Source: Legionella cardiaca
GTDB taxonomy: Bacteria; Pseudomonadota; Gammaproteobacteria; Legionellales; Legionellaceae
Assembly: GCF_029026145.1 (NCBI RefSeq)
Contig: NZ_CP119078.1
Location: 1,441,001 to 1,505,000 of the forward strand
Direction of reading: 5' to 3'
Length of the DNA stretch: 64,000 bases
In this document: one piece after another, positions 8,538 to 17,465 of the stretch
Position numbering within the stretch: position 1 is the first letter of the stretch
Layout: the number at the start of each line of letters is the position of its first letter
Made by a program: the position numbers and the translations under genes
Notes under the pieces: generated by a model
The model's database searches: none
What the model saw: only the letters and a program-made list of their open reading frames with translations
Told to the model about the DNA's origin: nothing

Positions 8538-9611
8538 GTGACAACAGTCGCCCATTTTGAAATACCTTATATTCAGTATCTTAATGAACAAGGTAAACCT
8601 TCGAGCAGTTTACCATCCTTCACATCTGATAAAAATGTTATGAAGGAATTATACCGTGTTATGGTTCGTACTCGAGCCTTTGATAAAAAAGCCATTGCTC
8701 TCCAACGTACAGGAAAAATGGGAACCTATGCACCAATTAATGGTCAAGAAGCTATTTCAACAGCTATTGGTCATGCCATGCGAAAAGAAGATGTTTTTGT
8801 ACCTTACTACCGTGATTATGCAGCGCAATTTCAACGTGGGGTAAAAATGTCGGAAATTCTGGCCTATTGGGGTGGTGACGAACGAGGAAGCCAATTCGCC
8901 TGTAATTCAGAAGATCTTCCTATCTGCGTACCTATCGCTTCTCAATGCCTACATGCTGCAGGAGTCGCTTTTGCATTTAAGTATCGCAAACAATCTCGAG
9001 TTGCGGTGGTTTGTATTGGAGAAGGTGGTACTTCTGAAGGCGATTTCTATGAAGCAATGAACGTTGCGGGTACCTGGAGATTGCCTGTTGTTTTTGTTGT
9101 TAACAATAATCAGTGGGCTATTTCCGTCCCATTATCAAAACAAACGGCCTCCCAAACAGTCGCTCAAAAAGCAATTGCGGCAGGATTTGATGGTATTCAA
9201 ATAGATGGCAATGATGTTCTTGCTTGCCGCCAGGTAATTGGCGATGCCATTGAAAAAGCTCGTCGTGGTGAGGGGCCGACATTAATTGAAGCATTAACCT
9301 ATAGACTTTGCGATCACACTACTGCTGATGATGCAACTCGCTACCAACCTTGTGAAGAAGTTGAGCATGCGAAATTAAAGGAACCTATTAGTCGATTCAA
9401 AAATTATTTAGAACAGCAACATATTTGGGATGAAACTCAAGAAAAAGAGTTATTAAACCAATGCAGTGAAGTGATTGAGGAAGCAGTTAATGAATATTTG
9501 ACTCGTGCTCCTCAACCAGTTAGTAGCCTATTTGATTATCATTACGCTGAATTGCCAGATTACCTGATTGAGCAGCGTGCAATTGCCATGGAGGATGCCG
9601 CTCATGCCTGA
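8538..9611 (+). CDS. pdhA: Pyruvate/branched-chain 2-oxoacid dehydrogenase E1 alpha
   Basis: E1 alpha carries out the thiamine-diphosphate-dependent decarboxylation of a 2-oxoacid (pyruvate or a branched-chain acid) together with E1 beta. The 357-residue protein has the ThDP/Mg motif as CIGEGGTSEGDFYEAMN ending in VVNNNQWAIS, near residues 160-190. The phosphorylation-loop-like region RLCDHTTADDATRY is also present. Translation starts at GTG after AAGGAGAC. It is the first of three overlapping genes (E1 alpha, E1 beta, E2). Substrate choice between pyruvate and branched-chain acids cannot be settled here; no E3 gene is in the window. Confidence 0.88.
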   Translation: MTTVAHFEIPYIQYLNEQGKPSSSLPSFTSDKNVMKELYRVMVRTRAFDKKAIALQRTGKMGTYAPINGQEAISTAIGHAMRKEDVFVPYYRDYAAQFQRGVKMSEILAYWGGDERGSQFACNSEDLPICVPIASQCLHAAGVAFAFKYRKQSRVAVVCIGEGGTSEGDFYEAMNVAGTWRLPVVFVVNNNQWAISVPLSKQTASQTVAQKAIAAGFDGIQIDGNDVLACRQVIGDAIEKARRGEGPTLIEALTYRLCDHTTADDATRYQPCEEVEHAKLKEPISRFKNYLEQQHIWDETQEKELLNQCSEVIEEAVNEYLTRAPQPVSSLFDYHYAELPDYLIEQRAIAMEDAAHA

Positions 9612-10578
9612 TATAACTCTAATTGAAGCTGTTACCCAGGCATTAGCCTATGAATTAGCCAATGATGAAAATGTGGTGGTGTTTGGTGAGGATGTTGGGA
9701 AAAATGGCGGCGTATTCCGAGCAACAATAGGTTTGCAAGATCGCTTTGGTGAACATCGTGTATTCGATTCACCTTTGGCAGAATCCATGATTGCTGGGCT
9801 TGCAGTTGGCATGTCCGTTCAAGGATTGAAACCTGTTGCCGAGTTTCAATTTATGGGTTTTATTTACCCTGCAATGAATCAAATTATTTCTCATGCAGCA
9901 CGAATGCGTAATAGAACACGAGGTAGATTACACTGCCCACTTGTATTTCGTGCTCCCTTTGGTGGAGGAATTCGAGCACCCGAACATCATTCAGAAAGCA
10001 CTGAAGCCTTGTTTGCACATATTCCTGGATTACAGGTCGTTATTCCTTCCTCTCCCAAGAGAGCCTATGGTCTCTTATTAGCTGCAATTAGAAATCCCGA
10101 TCCCGTTATTTTTTTGGAGCCTAAACGAATTTATAGACTGGTTAAACAGCCTGTAGAAGATAATGGCCAGGCATTACCTCTGGGTAAGTGTTTTACATTA
10201 CAGGAAGGAGACGATGTTACTTTGGTCAGTTGGGGAGCTAGTATGCATGAAACATTGCAGGCTTCTAAACAATTAGCGGAAGAAGGCATCTCCTGTGAGG
10301 TTATCGATGTGGCAACAATCAAACCACTCGATATAGAAACAATTATCAACTCTGTTGAGAAGACTGGCCGTTGCGTTATTATCCATGAAGGGGCCAAAAC
10401 ATGTGGTGTTGGGGCTGAAATTACTGCTCAATTAATGGAAAACTCATTAGCAGATCTGTTAGCACCTGTGCAACGAGTAACAGGTTATGATGTAGTCATG
10501 CCCTATTTCCAACTAGAAAAAAACTATATACCGAGCATTTCCCGGATTAAAGACAGTGTCATGAGCATAATGGAGTGA
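9604..10578 (+). CDS. pdhB: Pyruvate/branched-chain 2-oxoacid dehydrogenase E1 beta
   Basis: This is the second subunit of the heterotetrameric E1. I chose the ATG at 9604 (MPDITLIEAVTQ), not the upstream in-frame codon at 9568. MPDITLIEA is the normal beginning of the family, GGAGG lies about 9 bp upstream, and the overlap with E1 alpha (ATGCCTGA, 8 bp) is typical of coupled subunits. The resulting 324 residues match the family length. Conserved phrases include VVFGEDVGKNGGVFRAT, the FQFMGFIYPAMNQI region and RAPFGGGIRAPEHHSES. Its stop overlaps the ribosome-binding site of the E2 gene. Confidence 0.9.
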   Translation: MPDITLIEAVTQALAYELANDENVVVFGEDVGKNGGVFRATIGLQDRFGEHRVFDSPLAESMIAGLAVGMSVQGLKPVAEFQFMGFIYPAMNQIISHAARMRNRTRGRLHCPLVFRAPFGGGIRAPEHHSESTEALFAHIPGLQVVIPSSPKRAYGLLLAAIRNPDPVIFLEPKRIYRLVKQPVEDNGQALPLGKCFTLQEGDDVTLVSWGASMHETLQASKQLAEEGISCEVIDVATIKPLDIETIINSVEKTGRCVIIHEGAKTCGVGAEITAQLMENSLADLLAPVQRVTGYDVVMPYFQLEKNYIPSISRIKDSVMSIME

Positions 10579-10580
10579 TA

Positions 10581-11693
10581 ATGAATATATTCAATTTACC
10601 TGATTTGGGCGAAGGTTTGCCTGATGCTGAAATTCATGAGTGGTTTGTAAAAGAAGGCGATATTGTTCAAGCGGATCAGCCCTTGGTTTCAATGGAGACA
10701 GCCAAAGCTGTTGTTGATGTTCCCTGTCCTCAAGGCGGGAAAATTGTCAAATTGTTTGGTAAACCAGGTGATGTGATTAAAACAGGCGAACCTTTGGTTG
10801 GCTTTGAAGCTGCAGAAACAGCGCGAGTCGACAAAGGAACCGTCGTTGGTAACTTAGAAGAAAGTACCGACATTAGTGAAGACAATTTTACAATTGGTTC
10901 AAGTCATACAGCATCCCAACGAGTTAAGACTACTCCGGCAATTCGGTTATTGGCAAAAAAACTTGGTGTTGACCTCAAATCATTAACTGGTACAGGCGAG
11001 CATGGTGTTATTACTCGTGATGATGTTCAGTCAGCTGCCAGTAAAAAGACCGAGCTTCCAGAAGGCTTTGAAGCCCTGCGAGGTGTACGCCGCGCTATGT
11101 TGGCTAGTATGGTTCAATCCCACCAAGAAGTCGTTCCTGTAAGTATTTTTGATGAGGCAGATATTCAGTGCTGGGAACCTCAAAATGATATAACGGTCCG
11201 TCTTATCAAAGCTATTGTCTACGCTTGCAAAAAAGAGCCTGCATTGAATGCTTGGTTTAATACAGCGCATAGTGCAAGAAAATGTTTTACAGAGGTTAAT
11301 TTAGGATTAGCAATGGATAGCAGTGATGGTTTATTTGTTCCTGTCATTCATGATGCAGCCAGGCAAAGTGACTCCAAATTAAGACAAATGATTAATGATT
11401 ATAAAAAAGACGTGCAAAATCGAACTGTTGCTGCTGAAAATTTAAAAGGAGCAACGATCACTTTGTCAAACTTTGGAAAATTTGCCGGACGTTTTGCCAG
11501 TCCAATTATTGTGCCACCGATGGTTGCAATTTTAGCGGTTGGTCGTTTATACGAAGGAGCCGTGGTTCAGAAAGATAACATTGAAAAACACCGTCTATTA
11601 CCTTTATCCCTAAGCTTTGATCATCGAGCTGTCACGGGTGGTGAAGCAACTCGATTTTTAGGCGCTGTTATTGAATCGTTGCAACAACCATAA
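10581..11693 (+). CDS. pdhC: 2-oxoacid dehydrogenase E2, lipoyl acyltransferase
   Basis: E2 is the core acyltransferase of the complex. It has one lipoyl domain (residues 1-80, lipoyl-lysine in METAKAVVD), a peripheral-subunit-binding domain near 120-150 (TPAIRLLAKKLGVDL, GTGEHGVITRDDV) and a catalytic domain to residue 370. The ATG at 10581 follows GGAG at 10572-10575. The C-terminal catalytic motif reads DHRAVTGGEA, so the aspartate of the usual HRxxDG is threonine. From memory I believe this variant occurs in a gammaproteobacterial/Coxiella-like subfamily, so it need not mean inactivity. It closes the E1 alpha-E1 beta-E2 operon. Confidence 0.9.
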   Translation: MNIFNLPDLGEGLPDAEIHEWFVKEGDIVQADQPLVSMETAKAVVDVPCPQGGKIVKLFGKPGDVIKTGEPLVGFEAAETARVDKGTVVGNLEESTDISEDNFTIGSSHTASQRVKTTPAIRLLAKKLGVDLKSLTGTGEHGVITRDDVQSAASKKTELPEGFEALRGVRRAMLASMVQSHQEVVPVSIFDEADIQCWEPQNDITVRLIKAIVYACKKEPALNAWFNTAHSARKCFTEVNLGLAMDSSDGLFVPVIHDAARQSDSKLRQMINDYKKDVQNRTVAAENLKGATITLSNFGKFAGRFASPIIVPPMVAILAVGRLYEGAVVQKDNIEKHRLLPLSLSFDHRAVTGGEATRFLGAVIESLQQP

Positions 11694-11748
11694 TCTCAAA
11701 AGGATTGTCGTAAATCGCCTTGTCAGCGCTATGGCAACCTAATTTTAA

Positions 11749-11802
11749 ATCCCCTGCCCTGAAAACGGTCAGCCGTTTTCAGGATAACGATCTGGAGGGG
11801 AT
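11749..11802. terminator. Nested hairpin after the dehydrogenase operon
   Basis: CCTGAAAACGG (11758-11768) and CCGTTTTCAGG (11773-11783) form a perfect 11-bp stem with a TCAG loop. Outside it, ATCCCC (11749-11754) can pair with GGGGAT (11797-11802), which is followed by AATTTTTG. The structure lies between the convergent E2 and coiled-coil genes and probably terminates the plus-strand transcript. Confidence 0.65.
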
Positions 11803-11825
11803 AATTTTTGAGAAGAACCGAATTT

Positions 11826-14800
11826 CTATGCAGCTGCCGCTGCTTTGGCGACATCCTCAAGCGACATATCCAACTCTTTTACATGCTGAAAGCGTTTCGT
11901 TTCAACAAAGAAAGAAGCATAACCGTCAGTTCGTTTGGAAGTGAGTAATTTAACTCCAAGAGCAATACCTACAGACACTAATGCTAAAGCAAGGTTAACA
12001 ATGAACGGTTTCCAGAACGAACGATGCTTAGACATTACATCATCGTGGCTATGTAAATGCTCCATAAAATCAGCATGGAAGGCATTATATTCATCAGGCG
12101 TCGGTAAATTATCTGGATGCTCATAAATTAGCGCATCTACTTTTTTGCGCAAGCGAATTGCTAAATCTTGAACCATTTGGCCATCTTTACCAATCTTCAC
12201 CCCATGCTGCTCAAGCACTTCAATCGCGTTATAAAGATGAGAAAGTGCATTACTTAATTTGGGGTGAGCTTCCTCATGATTTTTTAAAATTATTAAAGCA
12301 TCTTCGTGTACATCAGTAGAAACAGGATCTACGGCAAAAATGTAGTTTTCTTGAGAAGTTGGAATCTTTTTACCTAAATCAGTCATATCAATTATCAGTC
12401 TACTTAGAATAGGCTGCAAAGTAAGACCATGAAATTGATTTCTATTTTGAAAAATATAATCAATAACTTTTTTCCCGTCACCGGTCTCTTCATACCCCTT
12501 CATTTCCTCTGATAGTTTCTGAATAAAACTTTCTCGCTTAAGTGCATCAGCATTATTAAAAAAATCTTTGAATGCATATTTACCGTGACGCTTTTGCAAG
12601 TACTCCTTAAAAATTCCAGAAAATTTCTGAACCAATTCCCTTCTTTGCATTATTCGATCTTTTTGGCCATTAAGAATAACTTCATGTTTTTCGACTTGTT
12701 TCTTAAGCAAATTAATTGCATTTATTACCTCATTTAATGTCCCTAGAGTGCCCTTGCTTGCTGGCTGTAACTTTTCTAACTCATCACTTAAATGGCTCAG
12801 TTCTTCTTCTTTAATACTTGGTAAATAAGCTTTGAGAGCAAGGATAGCCTCTGCGTGAACCTTTTTATTTTCGCAAGTTTCATTAAAGGTCATCCCCAGG
12901 GTTTGTTTTTGAGTTTCAATCTGTGTTTTATATTGTTCTAAGCAGGTCGTTATTTCTTGCAGTAAAAGCTCCTGCTTTCCGCGGCAGATAGGGACTAAAC
13001 CTTCTGCCCCGCTTTCTGTTGACACTGAAGTTTTTGCATTACCATCATTGTCCTGCTCAGAAAAGGTCTTACTTAATCTCCTTTGAAGCAATTCAATATT
13101 CTGAAAAGCAGGCTGAATGGCTTGTGAATAAATATTAAAGTTTATTAGTTGCTCTTTTAAGAGGGTTAGTTTTAGGTCAGACATTTCAGGAAGCGAATCC
13201 AAAGCCACCGAGATAGTATTAAATTTTTCATTGAAACTCGCAATTTTCAAATTTGCAATCCGTTTTACGGCTGTTTTTAGAACGGAATGAATCGCTGTGA
13301 TGCTTACTTCATACTCACTGCTTTTAACTTCATCGATTAATTTTTTTATCTCCTCTGAAGCCTGTATGAGAGGTTCAAATTGCTTTTCAGCTTCATTACA
13401 TTTTTGGTCTGGATTTTCGCTGGTTGTACTTAGGTAATCATTTAATTTTTGTACATCTAAAAGTAAAATATCAATCTTTTCTAGAATTCGTATCTCAAGA
13501 TTAATATTAGAAATATCTGTCTTAGTCTGCGCTAACGCTTCTTTGTTTTTATTAATTTCTTGTTCAAGATCACTCTTCACTAACGCAATTTCTTGCTCTT
13601 TTTTGGCAATTGTTTTGTTTACTGTGACTAGTGGCTCTAGTGCTTTTTTAATATTTAAAAGCTCAACACTGCGACTTTTATAAAGCAGTAGATTATCTTG
13701 TGATTGCTGAGCCCATTTGATTTGGTTAGTGACTAAATCCTTAGCTTCATCAATACTCTCTGATAATTCATCACATGCAAGTCTTCTCTCGATTTCTTCT
13801 TTTTCTTGCTGAAGAATTTTTGCTAAAACTTCAATACCAGCTCCTCTTTTAAAAATCGATATGCCATAGAATTTTTTTATTGAAAATGTGGTTAGCTCAT
13901 CAAGATTTTTTAAAACATCAACCAGTGGACTCTTTTTTGCTGTAATAGCCTGAGAAACAGCCATTAAGGCTGTCTGGATTTGTCTTTTACTCTCAAAATA
14001 ATCTTTATTACCGGTGGATTGTTTGTCCTTTTTTTCTTCAGTAGAAATTAACTCTTCTAACCACAGTAAAGTTTTTTCAGTTTGATCAGATTCTAGTGTA
14101 GATAGAGCAAATAAACGATCAAATTTTTGCTCATCCAGGGAGCCCAATTGGGATAATGTTTCTTTATGTTTCGTTACCTCACCCCAAACTGATTGCGCCA
14201 TTAATGAACGTTTAGATTTGCTCTGTTGCAATTCATCATCATTTTCTAGTTTAGTAGCTTGAATTGTCTTTTCATTAAGATCCTCAAGTACTCTTGTAAT
14301 ACTCTTTTCTTCTTCCTGTTTTTTTGCAAGCAACTCTTTCTTTGTAAATTGCAATTCGGTAAAAGCTTCGCGATTAGCTGATTTCATCGATTGGGCAGCT
14401 CTTTCTTTTTCTAATCGCTGGATTAATTCAAGTTTTTGTGATTCCAGAAATCCTAATATTTTTACAACCGTATGCTGATGTCCCGTAAGCGCCATTTTAT
14501 TGGCTGAATAAATGTTAATAATTGCTGGATAAAGTCCTTGCTTTAAATAGGACGGGCAATAAAATGGATGCTCCCAAATTTGCAGTAACTTATTCAATTC
14601 ATCCTGAATGGATAAGACATTGGAATAATGCATTTCCAGCATGGAAAATTGGCGTTCGAGGGCTTCCAAATCATTAGCACTGGACTCTGCAAAATTTTCA
14701 AACCCTGCAATAGCCTTATCCAATTTTTCTAATTGTTGTGAAATATCGGCATTTCTTTTTTGGTGATAGTTCAAAACTAATCTATTTCTATTTTCCTGCA

Positions 14801-16214
14801 AGTGCTCAAGCACGCCCTCTAGTTTCATTTTTTGCATCTGCAAATTTCTGGCAAGATTCTCTTGAACCGCCAGGAGACCAAAACTAGCATCCGTCTTTTT
14901 CACAAGAAGTAGATCAGGAAGAATTTCATTGGCATAGGTGACATCATGATTGCTAGCTTCACTTACTAATCTCTCTGCTAATTCCGAATGAGAGTCTAAT
15001 AATTTACGTAAACTTTTTCCTTTGTAGTCCATTAATTTTTGAGTCAGTTCATCAATTAGTGCTTTAATATGAAACTCATTTTCTTTAAAGACTGCTAGTT
15101 CTTCTTCAAGTCTGCCCTCAGCTCCATCTGCGGCAACCTTGGGATCAATCGATGATAATGCCTCACTATGCGGAGATTCTACAGCTCCTGTAGAGAAATC
15201 TTTTAAGAATTGTTCTGTTTTCTCTTCAAGTAATTTATTCTCAGCATGAATAAATTCTCGTATCATATTCATTTTTGCAAGCTCACTTCGCACATGAAGT
15301 GTATCTTTATAGTCTTCAAAATAGTCAATTAATTTACCTGACAAAATTGAAGGAAGAAGAACTCTATATTTTCTGTATGCTTCTTCAGCATCAATGACTT
15401 CCCCTTTCACCAGATAGGTATAATCGCTGGGGGCCTTCTCTGTAACATGAGATACTTTCTTAGGAATATTACCAGCTCCTGGATGAAAAAAGGACGCTAG
15501 ATCCTCTAATTCAGCAGGAATCTCATGTAGGAATGGAAAGATTTTGGCGATTAACTCATAGGAAATGGGGTGAACTACTTTAAAATCCATTTTTTTATGA
15601 TCTTTTACAAAATTTCTTGAAATAACTAGCTTTAAATTCTCTATAAATTCACTTTTATTAGACAAATGGTTCTTAATGTCATACTCATCAATGACACGAT
15701 CCAACTCTAGTAAATATTTTTCTAAATTGGTGCAAGGGATAATTGTACCTAAATTAGCCAATTTTTTTCTGATGGCTTTCTTTAGTTCCTCTTTAAAACT
15801 TTCGATTATTACAGAAGAATCACTTTTTTGCGCTGCTTTATAAGCAGTTTCAGTTATGCTGGCCAGATCCTTTTTCAATAAGTTGTATATGGTTTGATGA
15901 GTGGAGCTTAAATCATTTGTCACACTGGTCATATCACTTAGCAATCCAGGATTTTTAAGCAATAGCCACGCCATATTTGGCTGATTCCCATTAGCAAAAT
16001 TACTTGAAATGTCATCGTAAACTTTAATAATTCTTGCTAATGCGGCAAATTGGTTTTTTGTAAATTCGTTTTCAATTGTTCTCTTTTTATACTCTGGCCG
16101 AGTATCAAGTTTTTTTTGCAAATCTGCCAGGATTGGTTTCAGTCTATTTAGGAGCTTGTCTACAGCACTATCAGCAATTGAAGTATATTTACCTTCTTTA
16201 ACTCTTCGCCCCAT
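11826..16214 (-). CDS. Giant coiled-coil protein, candidate Dot/Icm effector
   Basis: The 1462-residue product is almost entirely charged helix with long heptad-like Leu/Lys/Glu runs, particularly residues 380-1000. Near the C-terminus (about residues 1410-1432) a single hydrophobic helix, FIVNLALALVSVGIALGVKLL, follows FWKP. The tail SFFVETKRFQHVKELD then ends in Ala. A long coiled coil, a C-terminal membrane helix and this type of tail are usual in Legionella effectors that act on host membranes or vesicle traffic. Upstream lies a PmrA-type box (16263-16282), and GAGGAAAT precedes the ATG. No enzymatic motif is visible, and the host target is unknown. Confidence 0.8.
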   Translation of the reverse strand: MGRRVKEGKYTSIADSAVDKLLNRLKPILADLQKKLDTRPEYKKRTIENEFTKNQFAALARIIKVYDDISSNFANGNQPNMAWLLLKNPGLLSDMTSVTNDLSSTHQTIYNLLKKDLASITETAYKAAQKSDSSVIIESFKEELKKAIRKKLANLGTIIPCTNLEKYLLELDRVIDEYDIKNHLSNKSEFIENLKLVISRNFVKDHKKMDFKVVHPISYELIAKIFPFLHEIPAELEDLASFFHPGAGNIPKKVSHVTEKAPSDYTYLVKGEVIDAEEAYRKYRVLLPSILSGKLIDYFEDYKDTLHVRSELAKMNMIREFIHAENKLLEEKTEQFLKDFSTGAVESPHSEALSSIDPKVAADGAEGRLEEELAVFKENEFHIKALIDELTQKLMDYKGKSLRKLLDSHSELAERLVSEASNHDVTYANEILPDLLLVKKTDASFGLLAVQENLARNLQMQKMKLEGVLEHLQENRNRLVLNYHQKRNADISQQLEKLDKAIAGFENFAESSANDLEALERQFSMLEMHYSNVLSIQDELNKLLQIWEHPFYCPSYLKQGLYPAIINIYSANKMALTGHQHTVVKILGFLESQKLELIQRLEKERAAQSMKSANREAFTELQFTKKELLAKKQEEEKSITRVLEDLNEKTIQATKLENDDELQQSKSKRSLMAQSVWGEVTKHKETLSQLGSLDEQKFDRLFALSTLESDQTEKTLLWLEELISTEEKKDKQSTGNKDYFESKRQIQTALMAVSQAITAKKSPLVDVLKNLDELTTFSIKKFYGISIFKRGAGIEVLAKILQQEKEEIERRLACDELSESIDEAKDLVTNQIKWAQQSQDNLLLYKSRSVELLNIKKALEPLVTVNKTIAKKEQEIALVKSDLEQEINKNKEALAQTKTDISNINLEIRILEKIDILLLDVQKLNDYLSTTSENPDQKCNEAEKQFEPLIQASEEIKKLIDEVKSSEYEVSITAIHSVLKTAVKRIANLKIASFNEKFNTISVALDSLPEMSDLKLTLLKEQLINFNIYSQAIQPAFQNIELLQRRLSKTFSEQDNDGNAKTSVSTESGAEGLVPICRGKQELLLQEITTCLEQYKTQIETQKQTLGMTFNETCENKKVHAEAILALKAYLPSIKEEELSHLSDELEKLQPASKGTLGTLNEVINAINLLKKQVEKHEVILNGQKDRIMQRRELVQKFSGIFKEYLQKRHGKYAFKDFFNNADALKRESFIQKLSEEMKGYEETGDGKKVIDYIFQNRNQFHGLTLQPILSRLIIDMTDLGKKIPTSQENYIFAVDPVSTDVHEDALIILKNHEEAHPKLSNALSHLYNAIEVLEQHGVKIGKDGQMVQDLAIRLRKKVDALIYEHPDNLPTPDEYNAFHADFMEHLHSHDDVMSKHRSFWKPFIVNLALALVSVGIALGVKLLTSKRTDGYASFFVETKRFQHVKELDMSLEDVAKAAAAA

Positions 16215-16634
16215 TATTTCCTCGACACATCGATCAAAATATTGACACTATTTTACTGAATTAATCTTAAGCAAATATTAAACATTCTCTAAAATTACAG
16301 CCTCTTGTCAGATAAGAGAGGCCTGCCAGATTTTAATTCCTTCCGTCATTCATAATCAAACAAGACTTGCATAAATAGTGAAATTGCTGGGTTAGTGTTT
16401 AGAACCCCTCCTACTCAATGAACTCACAGAAAAGCGCAACCTAATTCAGATAGGAATCTCGCGTCTCAAAAGGTTGTTTTTAAAAATAAAGTCGAATGGG
16501 TTAATATTTTAACTTTATTTTGCACTTGATGAGTCACTCTATAAAAGCATCGAATGGAAACTATAGAGTCTATTCCATCAAATCATTGTTTCAATACATC
16601 TGGTAGGTGATCCCTTTAAGTTAATACGGAACTT
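16215..16634. other. Intergenic region upstream of the coiled-coil gene
   Basis: This 420-bp stretch has no convincing reading frame. It holds the PmrA-type box, a small hairpin (GCCTCT 16300-16305 with AGAGGC 16317-16322), and A/T-rich DNA. The upper part should contain the end of the S1/P1 nuclease transcript, but no strong terminator is seen. Confidence 0.5.
16263..16282 (-). promoter_or_regulatory. PmrA-type box upstream of the coiled-coil effector
   Basis: Read on the minus strand the site is TTTAATATT-TG-CTTAAGATT, two copies of cTTAATatT separated by 2 bp, each matching 8 of 9 positions. It ends 49 bp before the start codon, and TAAAAT follows it as a possible -10. This arrangement is known for PmrA-activated effector genes of Legionella; actual binding is inferred. 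Confidence 0.65.
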
Positions 16635-17459
16635 TCAACTTATCTGATTTAATAATGCGGCTAAGCGACAACCCGCGATGGCAATACGTTGTTCTACTGT
16701 TTTTTTGACCATCTGCTGATATAGTTTTGAAGGTTTTTCACCCATTTTAATTTGATAGGCGTTGTGAACTGCTAATTGATGAGATTCTTCAGCCCAAATT
16801 TGCGGAACGAGAACCATGTTTTCAAGATGACAAGGCCAGCGTTTTTCTATTGAATAAGCCTTCCTACTAAGTTGGGCAGAAGTATAGCGTTTATAATTTA
16901 ATAAACCACCGCCTCTATCCCAGTATGCATGCAAATTGTTGGCAACTGGATTTGCCTTTAAATAAAACAGATTTCCACCTTGATCACCTTGAGGATTTTT
17001 TACACTAAATTGATTAGCAGCATGAAGAGGCTGATGAATGTCGCCAACAACATGCAACAATATCCGCAGTGTAAATCCTTTTTCAAAATCATTTGCTGAA
17101 TTATCCTGCATCAACTCTTTAGCTGTGTTAATCGCGGAAACTGCGTTAACGTTATCCTCTTTTATTAAGTCAGTTCCATCAAAAGAAAAAGGAATATCGA
17201 TGTAATGCTTAGAACCAAGCCATAAATCCTTCTGATAGCGTAAACTATCGAGCCATACAGCAGCATTCACCAGATTTTGCGGACGATAGACTTTATCCAA
17301 GGCATGATTATAGTGGTTAAGGACTCGCTTTGCATGAGGCGTAAGATGGTGATAAGCAATTTGGGCCACCAATCGATGACCCAAAGCATTCCAACAATAA
17401 CTAGCGTTTCCTACAAACAAGCCTACAATTAAAACAATTACATTCCATTTTTTTACCAC
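16635..17459 (-). CDS. S1/P1 family nuclease, secreted
   Basis: This is a zinc-dependent single-strand nuclease of the S1/P1 family, acting outside the cytoplasm on RNA and single-stranded DNA. An N-terminal signal peptide (about residues 1-21, hydrophobic VIVLIVGLFVGNASYC) precedes WNALGHRLVAQIAY, whose Trp and His are zinc ligands in this family. Further ligands are in KHYIDIPF, LHVVGDIHQPLHAA and NNLHAYWDRG. The 274-residue length is normal. It starts 6 bp after tolB and may be read with it, in the place where pal usually lies. Related nucleases in intracellular bacteria may help nucleotide scavenging; that role is inference. Confidence 0.92.
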   Translation of the reverse strand: MVKKWNVIVLIVGLFVGNASYCWNALGHRLVAQIAYHHLTPHAKRVLNHYNHALDKVYRPQNLVNAAVWLDSLRYQKDLWLGSKHYIDIPFSFDGTDLIKEDNVNAVSAINTAKELMQDNSANDFEKGFTLRILLHVVGDIHQPLHAANQFSVKNPQGDQGGNLFYLKANPVANNLHAYWDRGGGLLNYKRYTSAQLSRKAYSIEKRWPCHLENMVLVPQIWAEESHQLAVHNAYQIKMGEKPSKLYQQMVKKTVEQRIAIAGCRLAALLNQIS

Positions 17460-17465
17460 TTTTAA

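Noticed and set aside
11720-11944. Plus-strand 74-residue frame after the E2 gene
   Set aside because: It crosses the terminator hairpin and the 3' end of the coiled-coil gene, and has no ribosome-binding site.
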